Shown here: positions 27,220-35,486 of the stretch, piece after piece | Numbering within the stretch: position 1 is the first letter of the stretch | Layout: each line of letters opens with the position of its first letter | Source: CADDYT01 sp035294125 | GTDB lineage: Bacteria; Chloroflexota; Ktedonobacteria; Ktedonobacterales; Ktedonobacteraceae | Assembly (NCBI GenBank): GCA_035294125.1 | Contig: DATGLM010000069.1 | Location: 1-64,000 of the forward strand | Length of the DNA: 64,000 nt | Direction of reading: 5' to 3' | Position numbers and translations under genes: made by a program | Notes under the pieces: model-generated | Databases searched by the model: none | Told to the model about the DNA's origin: nothing | The model's input: the letters and a program-made list of their open reading frames with translations, nothing else

Positions 27220-28308
27220 ATGTTTCAACTAAACGCGCCTTCCTGCCAGTTGTGCAACAGGCCGATCTCTGGGCGCTACCTCCAGTACAGCAACGGGCTG
27301 ATCGTGTGCGAGCAGTGCTCGCACACCACGCCGCACTGCTCTCGCTGCAAGCTGCCTTCCCACCAGCTTACAATCACCCGCAGCGGGCAACTCTGTCCCG
27401 CTTGCCTGCAAACAGCGCCGGTTTGCGATATCTGCCATGAGCCAATTACGGGTAGCTACAAGGTGTACAATGGGAAATTGAAGGTGTGCGCTACGTGCGA
27501 GCGTTCAACCAGGCACTGCGGCAGGTGCGGCCTTCCTTCGCGCCAACTCATGCCGGTGCGCGGCGTGGAAGTCTGCGATGACTGCTTGAAAACGCTGCCC
27601 GCCTGCGACTGCTGCCACATCCCGATTCTGGGTGGCTATAGTGTGATTGAGGGGTCTCCCAATCGCTATTGCGAGACGTGCATGACGATACGCCCGCGCT
27701 GCGGCGTTTGTAACGCACCGATCAACGAGCAGGGCAAAATTTTCCGGGACAGCGAGGGAGAGACGAGACGCTGCAGCAATTGCCTGCGCACGGCCATAAC
27801 GACAGAACAGCAGGCGACACCGCTCTACCGGCAGGTGCAGGCTCTGCTGAAGCGCGAACTCTCCCTCGACATAGCTGCCTTGCCCCCACTCACTCTGGTA
27901 GGGCGCGGGCGACTTGAGGCGCTGCACCGCCAGACGGCAGCCGAAACAACCAGCAACATCCCACCGGGCACGGAACCGGTGCACCTGCAAGGCTTCTTCC
28001 ACCGTGCCAACGACCGGCAAAACATCTACATTGAACACTACCTGCCACAGAGGCAGTTCCAGAGCGTCGCGGCGCACGAACTGGCTCACGCCTGGCAAGC
28101 CACCCATGCCCCGCACAGTCAGCCGGAGCGCATCGTCGAGGGCTTCGCGGAATGGGCTGCCTACAGCACCTTACAGGCGCTGGGCGAGCACGCGGAAGCT
28201 GAACGTTTGACCAGGCGCGACGACATCTATGGCGAGGGCCTGCGCTACTTCCTCGATCTCGAACGCAAACACGGGCGGCAGGCCGTGCTCCAACGAGCGC
28301 AGCGATGA
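27220..28308 (+). CDS. DA1-like metallopeptidase with three LIM-like zinc modules
   Basis: 362 residues. The first 190 contain twelve CxxC pairs at strikingly regular spacing (C9, C30, C40, C59, C69, C90, C100, C119, C129, C151, C161 and C185 begin the pairs), which makes three tandem modules of about 60 residues resembling LIM domains. The C-terminal half carries HELAH (286-290) and VEGFAEW (307-312), a zinc metallopeptidase pattern matching the peptidase domain of plant DA1 proteins. No signal peptide is seen, so it is likely cytosolic. It has no obvious ribosome-binding site. The ECF operon starts 114 bp downstream. Confidence 0.8.
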   Translation: MFQLNAPSCQLCNRPISGRYLQYSNGLIVCEQCSHTTPHCSRCKLPSHQLTITRSGQLCPACLQTAPVCDICHEPITGSYKVYNGKLKVCATCERSTRHCGRCGLPSRQLMPVRGVEVCDDCLKTLPACDCCHIPILGGYSVIEGSPNRYCETCMTIRPRCGVCNAPINEQGKIFRDSEGETRRCSNCLRTAITTEQQATPLYRQVQALLKRELSLDIAALPPLTLVGRGRLEALHRQTAAETTSNIPPGTEPVHLQGFFHRANDRQNIYIEHYLPQRQFQSVAAHELAHAWQATHAPHSQPERIVEGFAEWAAYSTLQALGEHAEAERLTRRDDIYGEGLRYFLDLERKHGRQAVLQRAQR

Positions 28309-28421
28309 ATACGGAAGAGCACAGGTGTATTACCAATTGCACCTGAGTGCGTGCAGGCATATAATCCTTATGATAAACTTTGTCAAAATTGGGCAATACG
28401 ACTTGTTAAAAAGGGTACTGG

Positions 28422-29210
28422 ATGTTTCGTAGACTGAGTGCTATTGAGATCGCGGAAGGGGCGTTGCTGGCCGATATCGCGGTCATTTTTCAGTTGCTCA
28501 CCCTGTATCTGCCGATAGGAGGAGAGATTTTTCGCTTCCTCATCTTCGTCGTGTTCGCCATTCTGGTGCTGCGGCGCGGCCTCTACGCGGGTATTATGGG
28601 CTTCTGCACAGCCCTCTTCCTGGTCGGGGTCGTCAGCGGCATCAATTTTTTACCCATCATGCTGCTGGAAGGTATGGGCGGTCTGTTCCTGGGTTTCACG
28701 ATGAAGCATTTCTGGCACCACCTCCCATTGCTCTTTGTGGGCATCACCTGCGGAGCCGCCGCGTTTTTTATCATCGTCTTCGGCACTGACTTCATCCTGC
28801 GTGTTCCGTTTAGCGACCTGATTCTCTCCCTCCATCAACTTTACACACACGGCGTTGCTATAACAGGCCACCTTAGCGCCAGTGTTGGACTGAGCGGCTA
28901 CTGGAAAAAAACGGTTTTGCCGACAGTAGAAACGGTAGCGAACCTGGCCTTCACCTACTGGCTGGCGGCTTTTTACGTCATATTCTGGTTCAGCCTCTGC
29001 CCGGTCGTCATCGCTATCTATTACGCGACCAACCTGCTCGTGCGCTTCCTGGGCTACGAAGTGCGCCCATTTCCCGGCGGACGGCTGCAAAAGCTGTTGC
29101 GCTGGCTGGCGAACAAGCTGGTCTGGCTGGTGGGCAACAGCCCGCTCGGCAGGTACCAGGTCACACGCAATATTTTGATACAGATTCGCATCTATATTGG
29201 GAGGATATGA
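28422..29210 (+). CDS. ECF transporter S component-like membrane protein
   Basis: 262 residues with about six to seven membrane segments. It heads an operon with two ECF ATPases and EcfT, so it is probably the substrate-binding S component. It resembles the DUF2232/YybS-like membrane family (GIMGFCTALFLVGVVSGINF, LLEGMGGLFLGF) more than any vitamin-specific S component, so the substrate cannot be named. AAGGG lies before ATG 28422. Its stop overlaps the EcfA1 start (ATGA). Confidence 0.7.
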   Translation: MFRRLSAIEIAEGALLADIAVIFQLLTLYLPIGGEIFRFLIFVVFAILVLRRGLYAGIMGFCTALFLVGVVSGINFLPIMLLEGMGGLFLGFTMKHFWHHLPLLFVGITCGAAAFFIIVFGTDFILRVPFSDLILSLHQLYTHGVAITGHLSASVGLSGYWKKTVLPTVETVANLAFTYWLAAFYVIFWFSLCPVVIAIYYATNLLVRFLGYEVRPFPGGRLQKLLRWLANKLVWLVGNSPLGRYQVTRNILIQIRIYIGRI

Positions 29211-30085
29211 ACGCGGGCATGGATACTACAGGCGCATCTCCTTTTATTGATATACAGCATGTGAGCTATGTATATACACAGCAGAGCAAGGGCGAGCCAC
29301 ACAGGCAACAGCAGGTGCAGGCGCTGCGCGACATCTGCCTGAGCGTGCAGTCGGGTGAGTATGTCGCGGTGTTGGGGCATAATGGCAGCGGCAAATCGAC
29401 GCTGGCGCGCCATTGCAACGCGCTGCTCACTCCTGACAGCGGGCGCGTGCTGGTCGCAGGCATGGATACCAGCGACGAGACGATGCAGCGCGCTATTCGC
29501 GACCGCGTGGGCATGATCTTCCAGAATCCTGACAACCAGATCATCGCCACCGTTGTGGAGGACGATGTGGCCTGGGCCTTGACCATGCGCGGCCTGCCTG
29601 TCCCGTTGATTCGCGAGCGCGTGGAGGAGGCAATGGAGGCGGTGGGCATCAGCAGCCTGCGCAAGCGAGCGCCGCAGCAGCTTTCGGGCGGCCAGAAGCA
29701 GCGGTTGGCCATCGCCGGAGTGCTGGCCCTGCGCCCGCAATGCATTCTCGCCGACGAGGCCACCGCCCAGCTCGACCCGCTCTCACGCGGCGAGATCGTG
29801 GCGCTGCTGCATGACCTTAATCGCGCACTGGGCCTGACCGTCATTCAGGTCACGCACTTTCTGGAAGAGGCCGTGCTGGCACAGCGCATCGTCATCCTGG
29901 AGCAAGGGCAGATCGTGATGGAAGGGCCACCATCGAGTATCTTCAGCGACCTTGAGCGGCTGCGCCGCTTAAAACTCGCTATTCCTGAACCAATCGAGCT
30001 GGCTTCACGACTGCGCGCAACCGGCCTGCCCATCTCGCGGGAGGCGCTGACGGTGGAAGCTATCGCACGGGAGATTGCGCGTTGA
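29207..30085 (+). CDS. ecfA1: ECF transporter ATPase A1
   Basis: 292 residues. Walker A GHNGSGKST at 57-65, Q-loop FQNPDNQI (the ECF hallmark), signature LSGGQKQR, and Walker B ILADEATAQLDP. With EcfA2 it powers the energy-coupling module for vitamin or metal uptake. Walker B ends in ADEAT, as is common in ECF A subunits. ATG 29207 overlaps the S-component stop. GGGAGG lies only a few bases upstream, so a start at 29219 is possible. Confidence 0.93.
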   Translation: MNAGMDTTGASPFIDIQHVSYVYTQQSKGEPHRQQQVQALRDICLSVQSGEYVAVLGHNGSGKSTLARHCNALLTPDSGRVLVAGMDTSDETMQRAIRDRVGMIFQNPDNQIIATVVEDDVAWALTMRGLPVPLIRERVEEAMEAVGISSLRKRAPQQLSGGQKQRLAIAGVLALRPQCILADEATAQLDPLSRGEIVALLHDLNRALGLTVIQVTHFLEEAVLAQRIVILEQGQIVMEGPPSSIFSDLERLRRLKLAIPEPIELASRLRATGLPISREALTVEAIAREIAR

Positions 30086-30942
30086 CAGAACCAATCATCA
30101 TTACAGAACACCTGACACATATCTACAATCCGGGGCCGCAGCAGAAGGTGGCGCTGCGCAATATTACCCTGGAGATCGAGCAGGGCAGTTGCGCGGCCAT
30201 CATCGGCATCACCGGCTCCGGTAAATCGACGCTGGTGCAGCACTTTAACGGGCTGCTGCTGCCAACGAGCGGGCGTGTGATCGTCAACGGCATTGACCTC
30301 AGCGCGAAGGGCGTGGATATGAAGGCGCTGCGCCAGCGTGTCGGCATGTTGTTCCAGTTTCCAGAGGCACAATTATTTGAGCGCACGGTCTTTGCCGATG
30401 TAGCCTTCGGGCCGCGCCGCATGAACTTAGAGCGGCGCGAGGTGCGCAGGCGCGTCTTTCATGCCCTCGACACGGTCGGCCTACCCCACTCCACCTTCGC
30501 CTCGCGCTCGCCTTTTGCTCTGAGCGGCGGTCAGATGCGGCGCGTGGCGCTGGCCGGAGTGCTGGCCATGTCTCCCTCGGCGCTCATTCTCGATGAACCG
30601 ACCAGCGGGTTGGATGCTGATGCCCGCGAGGAATTTTATTACTACCTGCAGCGCATCAAGCAAGAGGAGGGCGTGACGATTGTGCTGGTCTCGCACGACA
30701 TGGCCGAGGTGACCGCCCTTGCCGACTGGCTCTGTGTGCTGCACCAGGGCAATCTGGTGATGCAGGGGATACCCCGTCATGTCTTCGCCAATGGGGACCA
30801 ACTGCACAAGTGGGGTCTGGCCGCGCCGCCTTTGAGCGAACTGCTCGCCCTCCTGCGGCAGCAGGGCATGGCAATTCCCCCGGAGACGCTGACGCTGGAT
30901 GAGGCATTCGACCTGTTGAAGGTCAAGGACAGGATCATGTAA
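30082..30942 (+). CDS. ecfA2: ECF transporter ATPase A2
   Basis: 286 residues beginning with TTG at 30082, which overlaps the EcfA1 stop by 4 bp. Walker A GITGSGKST at 42-50, FQFPEAQLFERTVFADVAFG (the A2-type Q-loop), signature LSGGQMRR and Walker B ALILDEPTSGLD. It pairs with EcfA1 in the energising heterodimer. Confidence 0.93.
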   Translation: MTEPIIITEHLTHIYNPGPQQKVALRNITLEIEQGSCAAIIGITGSGKSTLVQHFNGLLLPTSGRVIVNGIDLSAKGVDMKALRQRVGMLFQFPEAQLFERTVFADVAFGPRRMNLERREVRRRVFHALDTVGLPHSTFASRSPFALSGGQMRRVALAGVLAMSPSALILDEPTSGLDADAREEFYYYLQRIKQEEGVTIVLVSHDMAEVTALADWLCVLHQGNLVMQGIPRHVFANGDQLHKWGLAAPPLSELLALLRQQGMAIPPETLTLDEAFDLLKVKDRIM

Positions 30943-30946
30943 AAGT

Positions 30947-31981
30947 ATGTTCAGCAGAATTTCGCTCGGTGTTTACTATCCCGGCAACAGTCCTTTACAT
31001 AGATTGCAGGCGCGTACAAAGCTGCTGGTGATGATGTGGCTGGCGGTTGTCGTGGCGATAGCCAACGGCAATGAGTGGCATTTCGCGCCGTACATCGCCG
31101 TGGTCGCCCTGCTCCTGCTTGCCATCGTTCTGTCGGGCATCCCTCCGCGTGTGCTGTGGCAGCGCCTCTGGCTGCTGCTCCTGCTCACCCTGATTGGTAT
31201 CCTGCCCGCTATTTTCTTCACCAACGTCGGAACAAAGATTCTCGCTACCTACGGTCCCTGGCCCGTCGCCTATGGCACGCTTCGGCTCACGATGCTCAGC
31301 TTGAGCATCGTGCCGCTGGCCTACCTGCTGGCTTCGCTGTTGCCCAGTTCAACCCTGCGAGCCATGCGCAAGCGTATATGGTTCCGCTTTACGCGCACAC
31401 TGGTACTGCTACTGACCATCGTCGCGCTTATCTTCCTCTGGCTCACGCGCCACTCGCACGGCTACTCCCTGCTGCCGCTGGGACCAATTGTGCTGACCTA
31501 CGACGGCGTCTGGTACACCATGGCCTTCTTCGTGGCCTTTCTCACCCTCTACACCTTCTCCTTGCTGCTCACCATGACCACTTCCCCCATCGCCCTGATC
31601 GAGGGCATGACTCTGCTCATGACGCCCCTGCGCTGGCTGAAATTGCCGGTCGATGACTTCGCCCTCATGACACTGATCGCCCTGCGCTTCGTGCCAACCC
31701 TCATCGAAGAGGCCGAACAGCTCATCAAGGCCCAGATTGCGCGCGGGGCCGACCTCACGCAGGGAACGCTGCGCGAGCGCCTGCAAAGCGTTACCATGCT
31801 CTTCGTGCCGTTCATCCAATCCACCCTGCGCCGCGCCTCCGAACTGGCAACCGCGCTCGAAGCACGTGGCTACCAGTCCGAAAAGCGCCAGACTCTCCTG
31901 CACGAGAAAGCAATCCAGTGGATTGATATCCTTGTCGTTCTGGTTGTAGCCCTGGTTACAGTCGGCTCACTGCTCCTGTAA
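30947..31981 (+). CDS. ecfT: ECF transporter transmembrane component EcfT
   Basis: 344 residues with about six to eight membrane segments. The N-terminus has the family pattern HRLQARTKLLVMMWL. Two Ala-Arg-Gly coupling motifs are visible: AQIARGAD and ATALEARGY, the helices that bind the ATPase grooves. It follows ecfA2 by 4 bp, completing a four-gene operon. It is somewhat longer than usual EcfT proteins (about 265 residues), with an insert of membrane segments around 130-190. Confidence 0.9.
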   Translation: MFSRISLGVYYPGNSPLHRLQARTKLLVMMWLAVVVAIANGNEWHFAPYIAVVALLLLAIVLSGIPPRVLWQRLWLLLLLTLIGILPAIFFTNVGTKILATYGPWPVAYGTLRLTMLSLSIVPLAYLLASLLPSSTLRAMRKRIWFRFTRTLVLLLTIVALIFLWLTRHSHGYSLLPLGPIVLTYDGVWYTMAFFVAFLTLYTFSLLLTMTTSPIALIEGMTLLMTPLRWLKLPVDDFALMTLIALRFVPTLIEEAEQLIKAQIARGADLTQGTLRERLQSVTMLFVPFIQSTLRRASELATALEARGYQSEKRQTLLHEKAIQWIDILVVLVVALVTVGSLLL

Positions 31982-32066
31982 GTCGTCGCCTTCCAGAAAC
32001 ACGGTCCCCGCCTGTTTTCCTGTCTCCAATCCGAACTGCTGCTCACCGCTCGCTTGAACGAACTGG

Positions 32067-33032
32067 CTAGCGGCTGTTGGAAAAGGCGCGCCTCAGTGCG
32101 TCCATCTGATCGCGCACAGCCATTTGCGAGACCTTTGCGTCTGCCACCATATTGAATCCGTGAAACGCGCCTGGATAGACATGCAGTTCGGTGGGCACGC
32201 CTGCCCGCATCAGGCGGCGGGCATATTCCAGGTCTTCCTCCAGGAAAAGGTCAAGCGCGCCCACGCTGATGAAGGTGGGTGGCAGGCCCTCAAGGTGCTC
32301 GGCGCGGGCAGCGGCGGCATAGGGTGAGACGTCCGGTCCTCCAGGCTCCTGACCCAGCAGCGCGCTCCAGCCAAAGCGATTCGCCTCAGGCGTCCAGATG
32401 AATTCTCCCGTATAGGGATGAGGCTCTGTCACTGTCACCGTACGATCATCGAGCATGGGGAAGATGAGGAGTTGAAAGATCAGCGGCACTTCGCCCCGAT
32501 CGCGGGTAAGCAGCGCCAATGCGGCTGTCAATCCGCCGCCCGCGCTTGCGCCACCGATGGCAATACGGGCGGCGTCCACGCCCAGTTCCTCAGCATGCGT
32601 ATAGAGCCACTGCAAGGCCGCGTAACAGTCTTCGACCGGCCCCGGATGAGGTGTCTCAGGAGCCAACCGATAGTCCACCGAGACAGCGGCACACCCAACG
32701 GCTGACACGATGCCCTTGACACCGAGATCCTCCCCTTCGGCAGAGCCAATGACATAGCCGCCACCGTGAATCCAGAGCAAGGCCGGAAGAGGCTTTGCAA
32801 CGTTGGTCGGCAAATAGACCAGCACCCGTACATCGGGCGCGCCCTCCGCGCCAGGGACGTAGCGCTCGCTTACAGAAATGTCAGGGAACGCGGGCAGGTT
32901 CACGGACATGTTAGTCATCATCTCCGCAAATGAGGCGCGTATCAACGGCAATGCCTCTGTGGTGAGCGTCAGCGTGGGAAACGTGTCGAGCATCGCTACG
33001 AGTTCTGGATCAACAAGATGCCTGGTGTTCAT
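32067..33032 (-). CDS. Alpha/beta hydrolase, HSL family (lipase/esterase)
   Basis: 321 residues. LWIHGGGYVIG is the HSL oxyanion-hole HGGG motif, GGASAGGGL gives the nucleophile elbow GxSxG, and the acid and base are expected in DLFLEEDLEYARRL and AFHGFN. It hydrolyses short- to medium-chain esters; no secretion signal. AAAGGAG precedes ATG 33032. It is the last gene of a unit with LLM-oxidoreductase and SDR genes on the same strand, suggesting joint catabolism of an ester or ketone compound. Confidence 0.9.
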   Translation of the reverse strand: MNTRHLVDPELVAMLDTFPTLTLTTEALPLIRASFAEMMTNMSVNLPAFPDISVSERYVPGAEGAPDVRVLVYLPTNVAKPLPALLWIHGGGYVIGSAEGEDLGVKGIVSAVGCAAVSVDYRLAPETPHPGPVEDCYAALQWLYTHAEELGVDAARIAIGGASAGGGLTAALALLTRDRGEVPLIFQLLIFPMLDDRTVTVTEPHPYTGEFIWTPEANRFGWSALLGQEPGGPDVSPYAAAARAEHLEGLPPTFISVGALDLFLEEDLEYARRLMRAGVPTELHVYPGAFHGFNMVADAKVSQMAVRDQMDALRRAFSNSR

Positions 33033-33053
33033 CGTCTACTCCTTTGTTCACTG

Positions 33054-34118
33054 CTAGACTTCGGCCTTGACTTCATTGAGCAGGTCGATAAGTTGCCCCA
33101 GCGTGTTGAGGCGCTCATCAAGGGTTTGTCCCATCGCACCAACGTTCAGGGCCGTTACGCCTGCTCGCTGGTAGAGACGGAGCCGTTCGCGAACCATCTC
33201 CTTTGTCCCGATGAGATTGGTTTTGTGTACCAGATCATCGGGGATCAGCGCGATGGCCTCTTTGCGCTGCCCTCGCAGCCAGAGGTCCTGCACGCGCAGA
33301 GCAAGGTCCGCGTAACCCGCACGCTGGAAGACCGCATTGTAGAAATTGTGCTTGCGCGATCCCATCGCGCCCAGCGAGAATGCCAGTGGAATTTTGAGAG
33401 AAGCAAGCAGGGGTTCCAGGTCATCGGTGAAAGCGACAGTGCCAGCATGAACCTGGAGTTCCAGGTCGGCAAGGGATCGACCTGCCTTTCTCGCTCCTTC
33501 CTCAATCGGAGCAAAGAAGAGCTGTGCGTATTCTGGCATGAACGAGGTACCAAGCCATCCATCGGCAAGCTCACCCGTCAGTTCCAGATTTTTCGGCCCC
33601 AGCGTTGCCAGATAGATGGGCAAATGGGGCCTCGGCTGGGCATCAGGCTTCAGGGCCTTACCCTCACCTCCTGGCAGGGGCAACTGATAGATCTCGCCGT
33701 TGTAGCTCAAACGCTCACCGAGAAAGACCTTGCGCACAATTTCGATCACTTCGCGCGTGCGCTGCAATGGGCGCGCAAAACGCACGCCGTGCCATCCCTC
33801 CATCACCTGCGGCCCGCTCACCCCCAGACCCAGGATAAAACGATCCTGAGAGAGTGCCGCCATCGTCAGCGCGGTCATGGCAATCATGGCAGGCGTGCGG
33901 GAACCGATCTGCATAATGCCAGTCCCCAGGCGTATACGACTGGTTTTCGCGGCGGCGTAGGCCAGCGGAGTGACAGCATCGTAACCCCAGGCCTCAGCAG
34001 TCCAGGCGCTATCGACGCCGAGACGCTCAGCTTCCACTACGTAGGTGATCTGGCGCTCTAATTGAATCTCATTGACATCGGCAGCGTAAGGAGCACCGAA
34101 TCCAATAGCCACTTTCAT
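33054..34118 (-). CDS. LLM-class (luciferase-like) F420-dependent oxidoreductase
   Basis: 354 residues, TIM barrel. The N-terminus MKVAIGFGAPY with EAERLGVDSAWTAEAWGYD, LGTGIMQIGSRTPAMIAMTA and FILGLGVSGPQVMEGWHG are typical of the bacterial luciferase-like group that commonly uses F420 in Actinobacteria and Chloroflexota. The substrate is unknown. AAAGGAACG lies before ATG 34118. It follows the SDR gene and precedes the HSL hydrolase in the same direction. Confidence 0.9.
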   Translation of the reverse strand: MKVAIGFGAPYAADVNEIQLERQITYVVEAERLGVDSAWTAEAWGYDAVTPLAYAAAKTSRIRLGTGIMQIGSRTPAMIAMTALTMAALSQDRFILGLGVSGPQVMEGWHGVRFARPLQRTREVIEIVRKVFLGERLSYNGEIYQLPLPGGEGKALKPDAQPRPHLPIYLATLGPKNLELTGELADGWLGTSFMPEYAQLFFAPIEEGARKAGRSLADLELQVHAGTVAFTDDLEPLLASLKIPLAFSLGAMGSRKHNFYNAVFQRAGYADLALRVQDLWLRGQRKEAIALIPDDLVHKTNLIGTKEMVRERLRLYQRAGVTALNVGAMGQTLDERLNTLGQLIDLLNEVKAEV

Positions 34119-34177
34119 ACACGTTCCTTTCTCAGTTCAACGCTGTGGGCTTGTTAGCGCTCTACACATCCTCATCC

Positions 34178-34203
34178 GGCAAGATGCGGCGCCGCATCTT
34201 GCC
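34178..34203. repeat. 26-bp perfect palindrome
   Basis: GGCAAGATGCGGC is followed directly by its exact complement. It lies in the gap between the SDR stop and the LLM start, where it may act as a partial terminator in the operon or a binding site for a dimeric protein. Confidence 0.7.
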
Positions 34204-34315
34204 CGCCGCTGTGCGATCCGGGTTCCCTCCACAACACAGATGGAGCAGAGCACGACCGATGAAGCCTCCTCAGAAAGCATTCCTTGCCAATCACGCTCAG
34301 GTTGAGAGATACGCA

Positions 34316-35224
34316 TCAGCTCTCCCGCCCGGGAATCTGGCCCATCATGTTGGCGTTCGGAGCAGCTTGCGCGACCAGTTCAGGCACAAGCGTGCGCATC
34401 TCTTCGACCGTCCACAGTCCTTTTTTGAACCTTACAGGCCCGAGATGCCAGCCCTCTGCTACCCCGACCTTACCCCCACCGATATCGAAGACGCGCCCGG
34501 TGATCTCCTGCGATTCGGTACTCGCTAACCAGGCAACCAGCGGCGAAACATGTTCTGGCCGCAAGTCGATATTGGCCTGGGCAGGCATGAGACCCTCCGT
34601 CAGGCGCGTGAGGGCAGAGGGCGCAAGCGCGTTAACGGTGACGCCATAGCGCCCCAGCTCCAGCGCGGCGATGACAGTAAAGGCAGCGATACCAGCCTTG
34701 GCGGCACCATAGTTGGTCTGGCCGACATTACCATAGATGCCAGAGGCCGACGTGGTGTTAATCAAGCGCCCCTGCACCGGCTGCCCTTCCTCCTTAAAAC
34801 GCTGGCGCCAGTGATTGGCCGCAAAATGCGAGGTGGCAAACGTGCCGCGCAGGTGTACCCGGATGACCGCATCCCAGTCCTCCGGCGTCATCGAAACCAG
34901 CATATGGTCGCGCAGAATACCGGCGTTATTCACCACGACATCCAGGCGACCAAACGTGTCGAGCGCAGCATTCACCAATCGCTGTGCCCCATCCCAGTCC
35001 GAGACATCATCGGTGTTGACGACGGCCTCGCCCCCCATCGCCAGGATCTCCTGTACCACCTCCTCCGCGGGCGTTTTGTCGGCCCCAACGCCTGCGGAAG
35101 AACCACCGAGGTCATTGACAACGATTTTCGCCCCCTGACGCGCCAGCTCCAGCGCGTGAGCGCGCCCTAACCCTCTCCCTGCACCGGTAATGATCGCCAC
35201 GCGATCCAGACAAATTTTACTCAT
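34316..35224 (-). CDS. Short-chain dehydrogenase/reductase
   Basis: 302 residues. The cofactor motif TGAGRGLGRAHALELARQGA and NNAG at about 92 are present; the catalytic Tyr-x3-Lys is in YGAAKAG. The insert NDLGGSSAGVGADKTPAEEVV after the second strand is typical of HSD17B4/FOX2-type 3-hydroxyacyl-CoA dehydrogenases, suggesting an acyl-CoA or related hydroxy substrate. The C-terminal extension of about 45 residues also fits that subgroup. It is the first gene of the three-gene unit; GGGAGGG lies upstream. Confidence 0.9.
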   Translation of the reverse strand: MSKICLDRVAIITGAGRGLGRAHALELARQGAKIVVNDLGGSSAGVGADKTPAEEVVQEILAMGGEAVVNTDDVSDWDGAQRLVNAALDTFGRLDVVVNNAGILRDHMLVSMTPEDWDAVIRVHLRGTFATSHFAANHWRQRFKEEGQPVQGRLINTTSASGIYGNVGQTNYGAAKAGIAAFTVIAALELGRYGVTVNALAPSALTRLTEGLMPAQANIDLRPEHVSPLVAWLASTESQEITGRVFDIGGGKVGVAEGWHLGPVRFKKGLWTVEEMRTLVPELVAQAAPNANMMGQIPGRES

Positions 35225-35486
35225 CAGTGTAGGACCCTCCCAGGATATCTCTATCCGGCCTCAACCTGGAGACCAGGCTGGAGAGCAGACGAAATAGCGT
35301 CAAAACGTATAAGCTAGCCCGTTCTAGCTCATAAGAGAATATATAACATAGCTCAGCCCGTTTGCCAGTGGCCCCTGGCGAGCAGGTACGACGCGTAGAG
35401 GCAAGAGGGATTGATTTGTGGCTGATTGTATTGTGCAGGCGCAAAAAACGCAAGCGGTGCGCCCTCGGACGTTCAGAATAGCGCGC

